A DNA stretch of 11,800 nt, taken from the NCBI GenBank assembly GCA_020025205.1, contig JAHHSO010000041.1, forward strand, positions 1-11,800. Direction: 5' to 3'. The stretch is from Christensenellaceae bacterium (GTDB lineage: Bacteria; Bacillota; Clostridia; Christensenellales; Aristaeellaceae). The notes beneath the pieces were generated by a model, which saw only the letters and a program-made list of their open reading frames with translations, ran no database searches and was not told where the DNA came from. This document shows positions 1 to 6,013 of the stretch, one piece after another (positions within the stretch are counted from its first letter, which is position 1; every line of letters begins with the position of its first letter). The position numbers and the translations under genes are program-made.

Positions 1-49
1 TTGATAGTTTCTGAATAAAGGCTATTGTACTTTGGATGCAGATGAATTC

Positions 50-84
50 AACAAGCCGTCTCGATTATTCAGAGGCGGCTTGTT
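50..84. repeat. Strong 13-bp inverted repeat (hairpin) of unknown role
   Basis: The arms AACAAGCCGTCTC (50-62) and GAGGCGGCTTGTT (72-84) pair over 13 bp with one G-T wobble and a 9-nt loop. Neither strand has a run of T after the stem, so it is not a textbook intrinsic terminator. It lies 17 nt before a proper plus-strand terminator and may be an upstream transcript-end structure or a palindromic element. The palindrome is directly visible; its role is unknown. Confidence 0.6.
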
Positions 85-101
85 AATGAGAGAAGAGATG
101 A

Positions 102-135
102 AGCGGAGCTGAAAGCAAATTCAGCCCGCTTTTTT
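102..135 (+). terminator. Rho-independent terminator, end of a gene left of the window
   Basis: The stem AGCGG-A-GCTGAA (102-113) pairs with TTCAGCCCGCT (120-130) over 11 bp with one bulged A and a 6-nt loop. It runs straight into six Ts (130-135). It faces right and no complete plus-strand gene precedes it, so it would end a transcript entering from outside the window. Confidence 0.75.
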
Positions 136-203
136 GTTTGTCAGACGGCAGTTCGATTCATATAGAGCCGTTTTATTGGCGTTCCATGTCATATGGCTTC
201 ATC

Positions 204-469
204 CTACGAAGTCTGCTTGTGTTCGCGGGTAAGGCGGACATCCAAAGGGATATTCGGGAATGACATGCGTTTGCGAAGCTCTTCTGCAATCGCACAGGCG
301 GGCACATAGGCAAGGCTTTTCGGCGCTGCCCATGCGTTTGAACAGAGGCTGCTTTCCAAGGCGTTTCATCGTCTTCGCTGCCTGCGATAAACTGCCGCTG
401 GTTCCCATCGGAACGGAGAAACAGGCAGAACAGAGGCGTTTGATCGGACGGCTTGCAGGAAATGAACAA
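204..469 (-). pseudogene. Possible frameshifted remnant of a small gene (unknown)
   Basis: No intact gene is convincing in 136-535. On the minus strand one frame reads from an ATG at 469 through a plausible stretch (FIAGSEDDETPWKAA) to about 320. A different frame then gives an equally plausible stretch (CAIAEELRKRMSFPNIPLDV) ending at a TAG at 204-206. Read together with one frame change near 310-325 they would give a protein of roughly 88 residues. No product is recognised. It lies downstream of, and in the same direction as, the repressor. It could be a decayed gene, a sequencing indel or chance open frames. Confidence 0.25.
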
Positions 470-535
470 AAGGCCGCGCTCGTTGCAATGTTTCCAAGCT
501 GTCAGTGAAAAAAATCAGGTCACATGTTCAGGCTG

Positions 536-1234
536 TCAGCACAGATCACTCTCATGCAGCGTACCGATGACCTTACCACAGGCGCGGATATCCTCCCGCA
601 TGGGGATGGGGGCATAAGCCGGGTTTAAGGAGATGAGCTCGCCATTGCCCAACACCTTGACATAGCCTGCACCATCCATGATGAAAACGCCGACATCCCC
701 CTGTTCGGGCATTGATTCTGAGACAATGAGAATATCACGATCGTGGTATTTTGGTTCCATGCTGTCACCGCTGACGGGCACGCCGAATGCAGCACCGTGG
801 GGCAGCGCATCGGCACGGACAAGCACTGTGCGGAAGACATCCGGGCCAAGATAGGTGCCCAGACCGGCGGCTGCGGACTGTTCGGAGACGCGGAAGGCGA
901 CAGGACACACGGGAACATCATTTTGGCGGTGCAGTTCTTCTTCAATCACAAGATCGACAAGGCGTTTGCCATGGGTATCTAAAGAGCGATAGCGGAGGAC
1001 ATGCTCATATTCAGCGGTGGAGACAGAATGAGTTGGGCGGACGGAGCCGAGCAGTTCGTCTCCGGAGATACGCAAAACAAGCGACAAAAGGCGCAGCTTT
1101 TGAATATCAGGTTGGCGCTTACCCGTTTCATAGCCGCAGTATGTGCTGGTAGTGATACCCAGAACCTGAGCAACCTGCTGTTGAGTGAGGCCTGCGCGCT
1201 GACGAGCCTGGCGCAGAGAGGCGGAAAAACTCAT
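536..1234 (-). CDS. CI/LexA-like phage repressor (HTH plus S24 peptidase)
   Basis: This 232-residue cytoplasmic DNA-binding protein is the likely lysogeny repressor. Residues 4-62 form an XRE-type helix-turn-helix (LTQQQVAQVLG, then YETGKRQPD). The C-terminal half is a LexA/CI S24 domain: an Ala123-Gly124 pair in AAAGLG is the probable self-cleavage site, Ser158 in GDSMEP the nucleophile, and Lys193 in GYVKVL the general base. Proteins of this family dimerise on operators and cleave themselves when bound to RecA filaments after DNA damage, so SOS induction of the phage is inferred. The ATG at 1234 is chosen because GAGGTG lies 6 nt upstream; an in-frame ATG at 1282 has no such site, overlaps the promoter and adds residues before the HTH. 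It diverges from the late genes, with a promoter at 1273-1301. Confidence 0.92.
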   Translation of the reverse strand: MSFSASLRQARQRAGLTQQQVAQVLGITTSTYCGYETGKRQPDIQKLRLLSLVLRISGDELLGSVRPTHSVSTAEYEHVLRYRSLDTHGKRLVDLVIEEELHRQNDVPVCPVAFRVSEQSAAAGLGTYLGPDVFRTVLVRADALPHGAAFGVPVSGDSMEPKYHDRDILIVSESMPEQGDVGVFIMDGAGYVKVLGNGELISLNPAYAPIPMREDIRACGKVIGTLHESDLC

Positions 1235-1272
1235 GAAGATCACCTCAAAACAGAATAGAACTTGATAGCCTG

Positions 1273-1301
1273 ATCCTATCACGAAGTTGGCGAAATGTCA
1301 A
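1273..1301 (-). promoter_or_regulatory. Leftward promoter for the repressor gene
   Basis: On the minus strand TTGACA (complement of 1296-1301) is a perfect -35 box. It is followed after 17 bp by TAGGAT (complement of 1273-1278), a 4 of 6 match to the -10 box. Transcription would begin near 1266, giving a leader of about 30 nt before the repressor ATG. The -35 box lies inside the inverted repeat at 1291-1311, which fits autoregulation by the repressor. Confidence 0.65.
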
Positions 1302-1311
1302 TGAAATTTCG
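1291..1311. promoter_or_regulatory. Putative repressor operator (inverted repeat)
   Basis: CGAAAT (1291-1296) and ATTTCG (1306-1311) are 6-bp inverted arms separated by 9 bp. The site covers the -35 box of the leftward promoter and ends 9 bp before the rightward -35 box, as expected for a CI-type operator between divergent promoters. Binding is inferred from position and symmetry only. Confidence 0.45.
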
Positions 1312-1319
1312 ATAATCGC

Positions 1320-1348
1320 TTGACGTATTTGCAAAACGCGAATATAAT
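1320..1348 (+). promoter_or_regulatory. Rightward lytic promoter, near consensus
   Basis: TTGACG (1320-1325), a spacer of exactly 17 bp, then a perfect TATAAT (1343-1348) form a strong sigma-A-type promoter. Transcription would start near 1355 and read into the 40-residue gene and the late regulator. The -10 box overlaps the GCGAAT half-site at 1338-1343, so a protein bound there would block polymerase. Confidence 0.8.
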
Positions 1349-1390
1349 ATAAATCATAATTCGCAAAACGCCCAAATCAATGGGGCGAAT
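1331..1390. repeat. Operator-like repeat cluster around the rightward promoter
   Basis: GCAAAACGC occurs twice in direct orientation (1331-1339 and 1363-1371), 32 bp apart, about three helical turns. GCGAAT occurs at 1338-1343 and 1385-1390, and its complement ATTCGC at 1359-1364, giving two overlapping inverted pairs. One copy lies between the -35 and -10 boxes and the others just after the start of transcription, the classic placement for repressor or Cro-type binding. Which protein binds which motif cannot be read from sequence. Confidence 0.5.
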
Positions 1391-1415
1391 CGGCAATGAC
1401 AAGGAGGAAAAGGGA

Positions 1416-1538
1416 ATGGCGTTCAGTTGCGTGATGAGCTTGAAAGAGGAATGTGATGGATGCGGACTGTGCCAAGAGGATAGTGGGCAGGGACTTCTTT
1501 CCGATCAAGCGGTGTGGATTGACGTATGTTGTAAATGA
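1416..1538 (+). CDS. Cysteine-rich 40-residue microprotein
   Basis: This is the first gene read from the rightward promoter. An ideal AAGGAGG (1401-1407) sits 8 nt before the ATG. The product contains six cysteines in 40 residues: Cys5, a CDGCGLC cluster (Cys13, Cys16, Cys19) and a C-terminal Cys38-Cys39 pair. The CxxCxxC spacing suggests binding of zinc or another metal, but no fold can be assigned. The next frame begins with an overlapping ATG at 1535, though that gene probably starts at 1553. By position it occupies the slot where many temperate phages carry cro or an early regulator, but it has no helix-turn-helix. The function is unknown; I am fairly confident that it is translated. Confidence 0.65.
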   Translation: MAFSCVMSLKEECDGCGLCQEDSGQGLLSDQAVWIDVCCK

Positions 1539-1552
1539 CAGGGGGATTGAGG

Positions 1553-1975
1553 ATGAACGGACAGATGCTCAGGCGAGTGCGGGCGCAGGCACGGCTTGTG
1601 AATGAATTAGGGGAGAAGCTTCAAGCGATGAAGCCGGGGACGATTCACTCTGCAAAGCTGGATGGCATGCCCAGAAGCGGGTTTTCCGGAGGGCTGGATG
1701 TGCAGATGGTCAAATGGGACAGCCTCAAACGGATTGCAGCGCGGGAATCGGCACTTCTTCGTCAATATGAAAAAGAAGCCAGAAAAGAAATGGAAGATAT
1801 GAAGCCGGAGTGGTACACATTCAGCGTATTGTACTACATGGGAGGGCTGTCCATCGAGGAGACAGCAGAAGCCATTGACAGAAGCCCGCGCCAGTGTCTG
1901 CGCTACAAGCGGGAAATCGAGGCGGAAAGTGTCAGCAAATGTCAGCTTGAAAAGCAGAATCCCCCTGTGGTATGA
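1553..1975 (+). CDS. RinA/ArpU-like late-gene regulator (sigma region 4-like HTH)
   Basis: The product has 140 residues. Its C-terminal part (about residues 87-123, WYTFSVLYYMGGLSIEETA followed by RQCLRYKREIE) reads as a sigma-70 region 4-like helix-turn-helix, as in phage regulators of the RinA/ArpU type. The middle carries a KLDGMPRSG segment and then a charged helix around residues 55-82. Such proteins are usually encoded just before the small terminase gene and switch on late transcription; that is family knowledge, and its action here is inferred. The start at 1553 follows GGGGG and GAGG; an ATG at 1535 overlapping the previous stop has no ribosome binding site but would add only six residues. 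Its last codons contain the repeats and the -35 box of the promoter at 1947-1976. Confidence 0.75.
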   Translation: MNGQMLRRVRAQARLVNELGEKLQAMKPGTIHSAKLDGMPRSGFSGGLDVQMVKWDSLKRIAARESALLRQYEKEARKEMEDMKPEWYTFSVLYYMGGLSIEETAEAIDRSPRQCLRYKREIEAESVSKCQLEKQNPPVV

Positions 1976-1976
1976 T
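1930..1976 (+). promoter_or_regulatory. Late promoter with two phased direct repeats beside the -35 box
   Basis: TTGAAA (1947-1952, 5 of 6 to consensus) and TATGAT (1971-1976, 5 of 6) are 18 bp apart. Immediately upstream, TGTCAGC occurs at 1930-1936 and again at 1940-1946, exactly one helical turn apart and abutting the -35 box, as an activator site would. A weaker copy, CATCAGC, lies at 1979-1985. Transcription would start near 1983. The promoter overlaps the 3' end of the regulator gene, whose stop codon lies within the -10 box. Confidence 0.6.
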
Positions 1977-2001
1977 AACATCAGCACAAGAGGCAAGAGA
2001 A

Positions 2002-2028
2002 AACCGCTCCCATTCGGGGCGGTTTTTT
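2002..2028 (+). terminator. Intrinsic terminator between late regulator and terminase genes
   Basis: AACCGCTCC (2002-2010) pairs with GGGGCGGTT (2016-2024) over 9 bp with one wobble and a 5-nt loop, ending in a run of six Ts (2023-2028). It lies only about 20 nt after the predicted start of the promoter at 1947-1976 and just before the small terminase ribosome binding site, so it would stop both that transcript and readthrough from the left. This placement suggests a regulated (antitermination) site. Confidence 0.85.
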
Positions 2029-2054
2029 GATGCCCGAAAGGAGGGATAAAGGCG

Positions 2055-2450
2055 ATGAGAATGACAGAAACGCTGAAGGATGAAGCAATTCGAGCATATT
2101 TTGAGGAGGGAAAAGAACCGGAGACGATTGCCAGAGACATGGGCGCGACACCCAAGCAAATCAGAACGGCACTCAGCGATCTCAAGCGGCTGGAACGCTA
2201 CAAGAAGCGTTCGGAAGCGGCGAAGCTTCGCGCACAGATCTGTGTCAACGAGAATGTGGAAGAGGCAGCAAGAAGGCAGGCCGCATTGATGCGCGGCGGC
2301 ACGGACAGTGTACAGCAGCGCGCAACCAAAGATCTGCTTGACCGGGCGGGCGTATGCGTGCCCAAGGAGAGCACGAGGGACGTGGTGATTACATTTGCGG
2401 GCGGAGCACCCAAGCTTGGCATGCCCAGGGGACTTGAAGATGGAGATTGA
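2055..2450 (+). CDS. terS: Terminase small subunit (probable)
   Basis: The 131-residue product lies directly before the large terminase gene and overlaps it by 11 bp. Residues about 6-45 look like a DNA-binding helix-turn-helix (EPETIARDMGATPKQIRTAL), followed by a basic helical segment and a region RATKDLLDRAG of the kind seen in oligomerising small terminases. Small terminases recognise the packaging site and regulate the large subunit. AAAGGAGGG (2037-2045) lies 9 nt before the ATG at 2055; a second ATG at 2061 is possible. The call rests mainly on gene order, size and the HTH, since small terminases diverge quickly. Confidence 0.8.
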   Translation: MRMTETLKDEAIRAYFEEGKEPETIARDMGATPKQIRTALSDLKRLERYKKRSEAAKLRAQICVNENVEEAARRQAALMRGGTDSVQQRATKDLLDRAGVCVPKESTRDVVITFAGGAPKLGMPRGLEDGD

Positions 2451-3837
2451 ACTGAATTATCAGCCGTCGCTGAAGCAGAAATTATTTCATGAGAGCGAGG
2501 CGGATGAAATTCTCTATGGCGGAGCAGCAGGCGGCGGAAAGAGCTATGCAATCTGCTGGGATGCTTTTCTGCGCTGCTTAAAATATCCGAAGACACATGC
2601 TTATCTGTTCAGACGCACATATCCAGAGGTAGAGATGACGCTTGTGCGGGTCATGCAGCAGATTGTTCCCAAAGAGCTTGGGCATTATGTGGCTGGACAG
2701 CATGAGATGCGCTTTGCCAACGGAAGCGTGGCGCATTTTTGCCATCTGAGCGACGAGGGCGCAGGGCTGCTCAAGTACCAGGGAGCAGAAATTCACTGGC
2801 TGTATTTTGACGAACTGACACATTTCACAAAGGCGATGTACGACTACTTGCGCACAAGGCTGCGCGCTGAAAAGAAGCTGGGCATTACGCCCTGCGTCCG
2901 AGCGGCATCCAACCCGGGAGGACCTGGACATGCATGGGTCAAAGCGCGATTTGTTGACGCAACGGGATGCGGACAGTTTGTTCGGGAGATGACGGTGACC
3001 AGCGAAATTCTGGGAGGAGAGAGCGTAAGGCGCATTCAGTACATCCCCGCAACAGCCAAAGACAATCCGCATATCACACGAAATTACATTGTTGAGTTGG
3101 AACAGAAGCCGCGCGCACTGAGGGAAGCGCTGCTTCTTGGCAAGTGGGATGCGTTCGATGGACAAGCTTTTCCGGAATTCATTGACGATCCGCAGCATTA
3201 TCAGGATGGACAATATACACACGTTATCAAACCGTTTCCCATTCCATGGCACTGGACGCGAGTGGTCAGCTTTGACCACGGATATACGCGTCCTTTTTCT
3301 TTTGGCGTTTGGGCTGTGGATGAAGATGGGCGCGTGTACAGATACAAAGAATTATACGGCTGCGTTGAAGGAGAGGCCAACACGGGTGTGATGCTTCCGC
3401 CGGGCGAAATCGCCCAGCAGCTGGCCGAATTGATGGAGCCGGAGTTTAAAGAGGGTCTTCACGTTTCCGGCATTGCTGATCCGGCTATCTGGGACAGAAG
3501 CCGCGGACTCAGCGTTGAGGAACAGATTCGGTCGGTATTTTCCGGCGTTACGTTCAGGAAAGGAGATAACACAAGGCTGCCCGGCAAGATGCAGCTGCAT
3601 GAACGCCTCAAGTTTGGAGAAGACGGAAGACCGATGCTCTATGTTTTTCAGAATTGCCGCGACTTCATTCGCACGATTCCTTCTCTTGTTTATGATGCCA
3701 AGAAGCCGGAAGACATAGACACGGCCGGAGAAGATCACATCTACGATGAAACGCGGTATTTTCTGATGTCAAGGCCCATTGCCCCCAGACATCAGATCGA
3801 AAGAAAAAAGCGCGGGTTTAATCCGCTGGAGGATTGA
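2440..3837 (+). CDS. terL: Terminase large subunit (packaging ATPase and nuclease)
   Basis: This 465-residue motor drives DNA into the prohead and cuts the concatemer. The ATPase half shows a Walker A loop GGAAGGGKS (residues 27-35), a Walker B strand ending in Asp124-Glu125 (WLYFDE), and a coupling motif SNPGGPGH (157-164). The RNase H-like nuclease half shows three acidic positions: Asp279 in SFDHGY, Asp347 in GIADPA, and Asp436-Glu437 in YDETRYF. All expected active-site residues are present, so it looks intact. The ATG at 2440 is chosen; a TTG at 2395 in the same frame would add 15 residues lying inside the small terminase gene and lacks conservation-like character. The start site is poorly matched (GGGGACTTGAAG), so coupling to terS translation is likely. 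Confidence 0.95.
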   Translation: MEIELNYQPSLKQKLFHESEADEILYGGAAGGGKSYAICWDAFLRCLKYPKTHAYLFRRTYPEVEMTLVRVMQQIVPKELGHYVAGQHEMRFANGSVAHFCHLSDEGAGLLKYQGAEIHWLYFDELTHFTKAMYDYLRTRLRAEKKLGITPCVRAASNPGGPGHAWVKARFVDATGCGQFVREMTVTSEILGGESVRRIQYIPATAKDNPHITRNYIVELEQKPRALREALLLGKWDAFDGQAFPEFIDDPQHYQDGQYTHVIKPFPIPWHWTRVVSFDHGYTRPFSFGVWAVDEDGRVYRYKELYGCVEGEANTGVMLPPGEIAQQLAELMEPEFKEGLHVSGIADPAIWDRSRGLSVEEQIRSVFSGVTFRKGDNTRLPGKMQLHERLKFGEDGRPMLYVFQNCRDFIRTIPSLVYDAKKPEDIDTAGEDHIYDETRYFLMSRPIAPRHQIERKKRGFNPLED

Positions 3838-3839
3838 CA

Positions 3840-3917
3840 ATGAACAGGGAAAGGGCGCCGCCCAAGAAAGAAAAGCACGAAAATAAGGAGAGAAAGGAAG
3901 ATGGACATGCGGCATGA
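3840..3917 (+). CDS. Tiny charged peptide ORF between terminase and portal
   Basis: An ATG at 3840 follows GGAGG (3828-3832) with ideal 7-nt spacing and opens a 25-residue frame (MNRERAPPKKEKHENKERKE, then DGHAA). Eleven residues are Lys, Arg or Glu-type charges in the first 20 and there is no hydrophobic core. It starts 2 nt after the terL stop and overlaps the first 17 nt of the portal gene. It could be a leader peptide coupling portal translation to terminase, or a spurious frame. The strong ribosome binding site is the only real support. Confidence 0.35.
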   Translation: MNRERAPPKKEKHENKERKEDGHAA

Positions 3918-5544
3918 GAACGTCCTACAGACGCTTAGCAGCCGGGAAAAGGAACTTGTCAACAGGACATACACGCTCTTTGGCTTCTTTTATGATCAGT
4001 TAAGGGAGGAACACGAGCAGATGCGCCGGGCGCGGATGATGCGCCAGCGCAGACAGGAAAACAGAAGCGCCACAGCACCGACCAGCAACACGCTGAATTC
4101 CTGCGTGGACAACATGATTGCTGACCAGATTGATAATCTGCCGGAAGCCATGATGCTGCCGGAACGGGAAGAGACGGCACAGAGCGCAGAGGAGATGGAG
4201 GACGTTCTGAGTTTCGTGCTGTATCACGCGGGCTGGCCCGGCAAGTATCAGCAGCTGATGGAAGACGCTGTGGTTACTGGTACGGGTGTCGTGCAAGTAT
4301 TTTGGGACGAGGACATGGAAGATGGCGAAGGCATGGTGAACGTGATTGCGTGGCACCCGGAGGACTTCTATCCAGACCCAATGTACGAAAACATTCAGGA
4401 CGGACGGGGATGCTTTAAGGTGACGCACACGACGGTTGACTGGGTGGAAGAGCATTATCCCCATGTGCGGGGGCAGGTGCAGGGGGATCAATATGAAAGA
4501 GAGGAAGAACCAGAGTTTGATGCCCCGGACGGCGACGAAAAGACGACACTGATCGAATTTTGGTACAAGCGCTACGATGCGGGCAAAAAGCGTACACTTG
4601 TACACATGGCACAGGTGGCAGGGCGCGCACTGCTGTACAGCACGGAAACTGGATTCGGGGTGCCTGGCGGTGCAGGAGAATATCAAAACGGCGTGTATGC
4701 ACACGGGCAATACCCATTTGCACTCTTCCGGTATCGTGATGTTTGGCGCAAACCATTTGGAACGGGTCTGATTCACGATTACGCCGAAGCACAGGAAGCC
4801 ATCGACAGATACGCCCAGTATATCGACGACAACGCGCGCGAAAGCAGCGTTCAGCGCCACTTCGTCAGAAGGGGGAGCGGAATTGATGTGGAAGATGTGG
4901 CGGACCTTTCCAAGACGATCATTGAATGGGACGGCAACGACATCAGAGAGGTTTTGCAGAGCGTTCAGGCAGCGCCGCTGAATGGACAGGTCTATGAAAT
5001 GATGCGTTATATGGCCGATGTCATGAAGCAGGACTGCGGACAGAATCAGTTTTCCAGGGGTGAAGGCGGTCTGAATGTGACGGCAGGCACAGCGATTTAT
5101 GCTTTGCAGGCAGCGGGCGGAAAGATCACCAGATGGCACACGGAGCGCTTTAAGGATGCGTTCAGGCAGATGGTGGAACAGATTCTCTGGGTACTGTCTG
5201 AGTACTTGGAACCGGGACGAAAACTGTATATCGTAGGAGGGCAGAACGGCACAGAAATGCGGGAACGTATAGTTCAACTGGCAGCACCCAAGCAGAAAAA
5301 TGGGATGCTGCCGCGCCCGGCATATACAGTGCGCGTGCAGGTACAGCGCAGCAACCCCAGCCAGATTCAGGCCGATAACGAGTTTTTGATGCAGGTAGTG
5401 AAGATTTGCGCGGAGTATGGTCAGCCGCTTCCGCCAGAAACCATCATCAGCTTGATGGAAGGATACAGGACAAAGGGAAACGTACTGCGCGCAGTGAGCA
5501 GGAACAGCACACAATCAGAAAAGGAGGAAACAGAAAATGAATGA
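3901..5544 (+). CDS. Portal protein, podovirus (P22-like) type
   Basis: The 547-residue product forms the dodecameric ring at the capsid vertex through which DNA passes. Evidence includes its place right after terL, its length, and portal-like segments: a conserved N-terminal stretch TLNSCVDNMIADQ (about 64-76), WHPEDFYPDP (151-160), RDVWRKPFGTG (279-289) and a helical region LNVTAGTAIYALQAAGGKI (from 391), the last resembling the wing/stem-to-tunnel region of portals from short-tailed phages. The C-terminus is charged and tapers into the scaffold gene, overlapping it by 8 bp. The ATG at 3901 follows AAGGAG and AAAGGAAG; an ATG two codons later is equally well placed. No frameshift is seen. 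Confidence 0.88.
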   Translation: MDMRHENVLQTLSSREKELVNRTYTLFGFFYDQLREEHEQMRRARMMRQRRQENRSATAPTSNTLNSCVDNMIADQIDNLPEAMMLPEREETAQSAEEMEDVLSFVLYHAGWPGKYQQLMEDAVVTGTGVVQVFWDEDMEDGEGMVNVIAWHPEDFYPDPMYENIQDGRGCFKVTHTTVDWVEEHYPHVRGQVQGDQYEREEEPEFDAPDGDEKTTLIEFWYKRYDAGKKRTLVHMAQVAGRALLYSTETGFGVPGGAGEYQNGVYAHGQYPFALFRYRDVWRKPFGTGLIHDYAEAQEAIDRYAQYIDDNARESSVQRHFVRRGSGIDVEDVADLSKTIIEWDGNDIREVLQSVQAAPLNGQVYEMMRYMADVMKQDCGQNQFSRGEGGLNVTAGTAIYALQAAGGKITRWHTERFKDAFRQMVEQILWVLSEYLEPGRKLYIVGGQNGTEMRERIVQLAAPKQKNGMLPRPAYTVRVQVQRSNPSQIQADNEFLMQVVKICAEYGQPLPPETIISLMEGYRTKGNVLRAVSRNSTQSEKEETENE

Positions 5545-5998
5545 ATTGGAAAACGGGTTGAATGCGTCGATGCCTCCGCAGGAACAGGCAGAGGTGACGG
5601 TGGACGAGCTGGAAGGCAACCTCACCGAAGGCGCACAGCAGGAAATGAACGTGGAGGATGAGCAGCAGACCGAAGAAACGGTTGAGCGCATCCGAGAAGG
5701 GCTGGCAGAGTTGTTTGAAGACGGCTGGACACCGGCGGAGATTTCTGTATTCACACAGGATGAAACGGTTTGCCATGCCATTGCACAGGGGCACAGCGTG
5801 ACACGCGCAGCCTGTGCATATCTCAAAAACAGGATTGCCCCTGCACGCCGACACGCCGTTCCGACGGCGCGTACGACCGCAGCAGGCAGACTTGCGCCGG
5901 ACAACAGGATTGAACACATGACAGATGAGCAGTTTGACGCATTTTCCCGCAGGGCGCGCGAAGCGATGATGGCGGGCAAACGCGTGAGCATGGACTAA
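5537..5998 (+). CDS. Putative capsid scaffold protein
   Basis: This 153-residue protein sits between portal and major capsid genes, where scaffold proteins are usually encoded. The first 65 residues are strongly acidic and glutamine-rich (VTVDELEGNL, NVEDEQQTEETVERI) and likely helical; the last third is basic (ARRHAVPTARTT, RRAREAMMAGKR), as in scaffolds whose basic end binds coat protein. A middle segment, FEDGWTPAEISVFTQDETV, could be folded. AAGGAGG (5521-5527) lies 9 nt before the ATG, and the start overlaps the portal stop. No protease motif is visible. Sequence similarity to any named scaffold is not recognised; the call is from position and composition. Confidence 0.65.
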   Translation: MNELENGLNASMPPQEQAEVTVDELEGNLTEGAQQEMNVEDEQQTEETVERIREGLAELFEDGWTPAEISVFTQDETVCHAIAQGHSVTRAACAYLKNRIAPARRHAVPTARTTAAGRLAPDNRIEHMTDEQFDAFSRRAREAMMAGKRVSMD

Positions 5999-6013
5999 AA
6001 AGGGAGGTACAAC

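Noticed and set aside
151..160. GTTCGATTC, the signature of a tRNA T-loop, which could mark an attachment site.
   Set aside because: The flanking bases do not form a T-stem or an acceptor stem and no other tRNA part is present.
260..508. An 82-codon plus-strand open frame.
   Set aside because: It has no ribosome binding site, no recognisable motif and Arg/Cys-rich composition; the opposite strand gives more protein-like sequence.
1..535. Search for an integrase, att site or excisionase at the left edge.
   Set aside because: No recombinase motif and no repeat shared with another part of the window was found, so no prophage boundary can be called.
1235..1282. Longer repressor start at 1282.
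   Set aside because: It would add 16 residues before the HTH, lacks a ribosome binding site and overlaps the -10 region of the leftward promoter; the ATG at 1234 has GAGGTG at correct spacing.
1607..2185. Minus-strand open frame across the late regulator, promoter and terS start.
   Set aside because: It is antisense to real genes and reads through the terminator and promoter; its composition is not protein-like.
4000..5514. A 504-codon open frame on the minus strand opposite the portal gene, and another at 5447-6757 opposite scaffold and capsid genes.
   Set aside because: Both lie exactly antisense to well-supported genes, have no ribosome binding site, are rich in Cys, His and Arg with no recognisable domain, and cross gene boundaries. 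They arise from the codon bias of the real genes.
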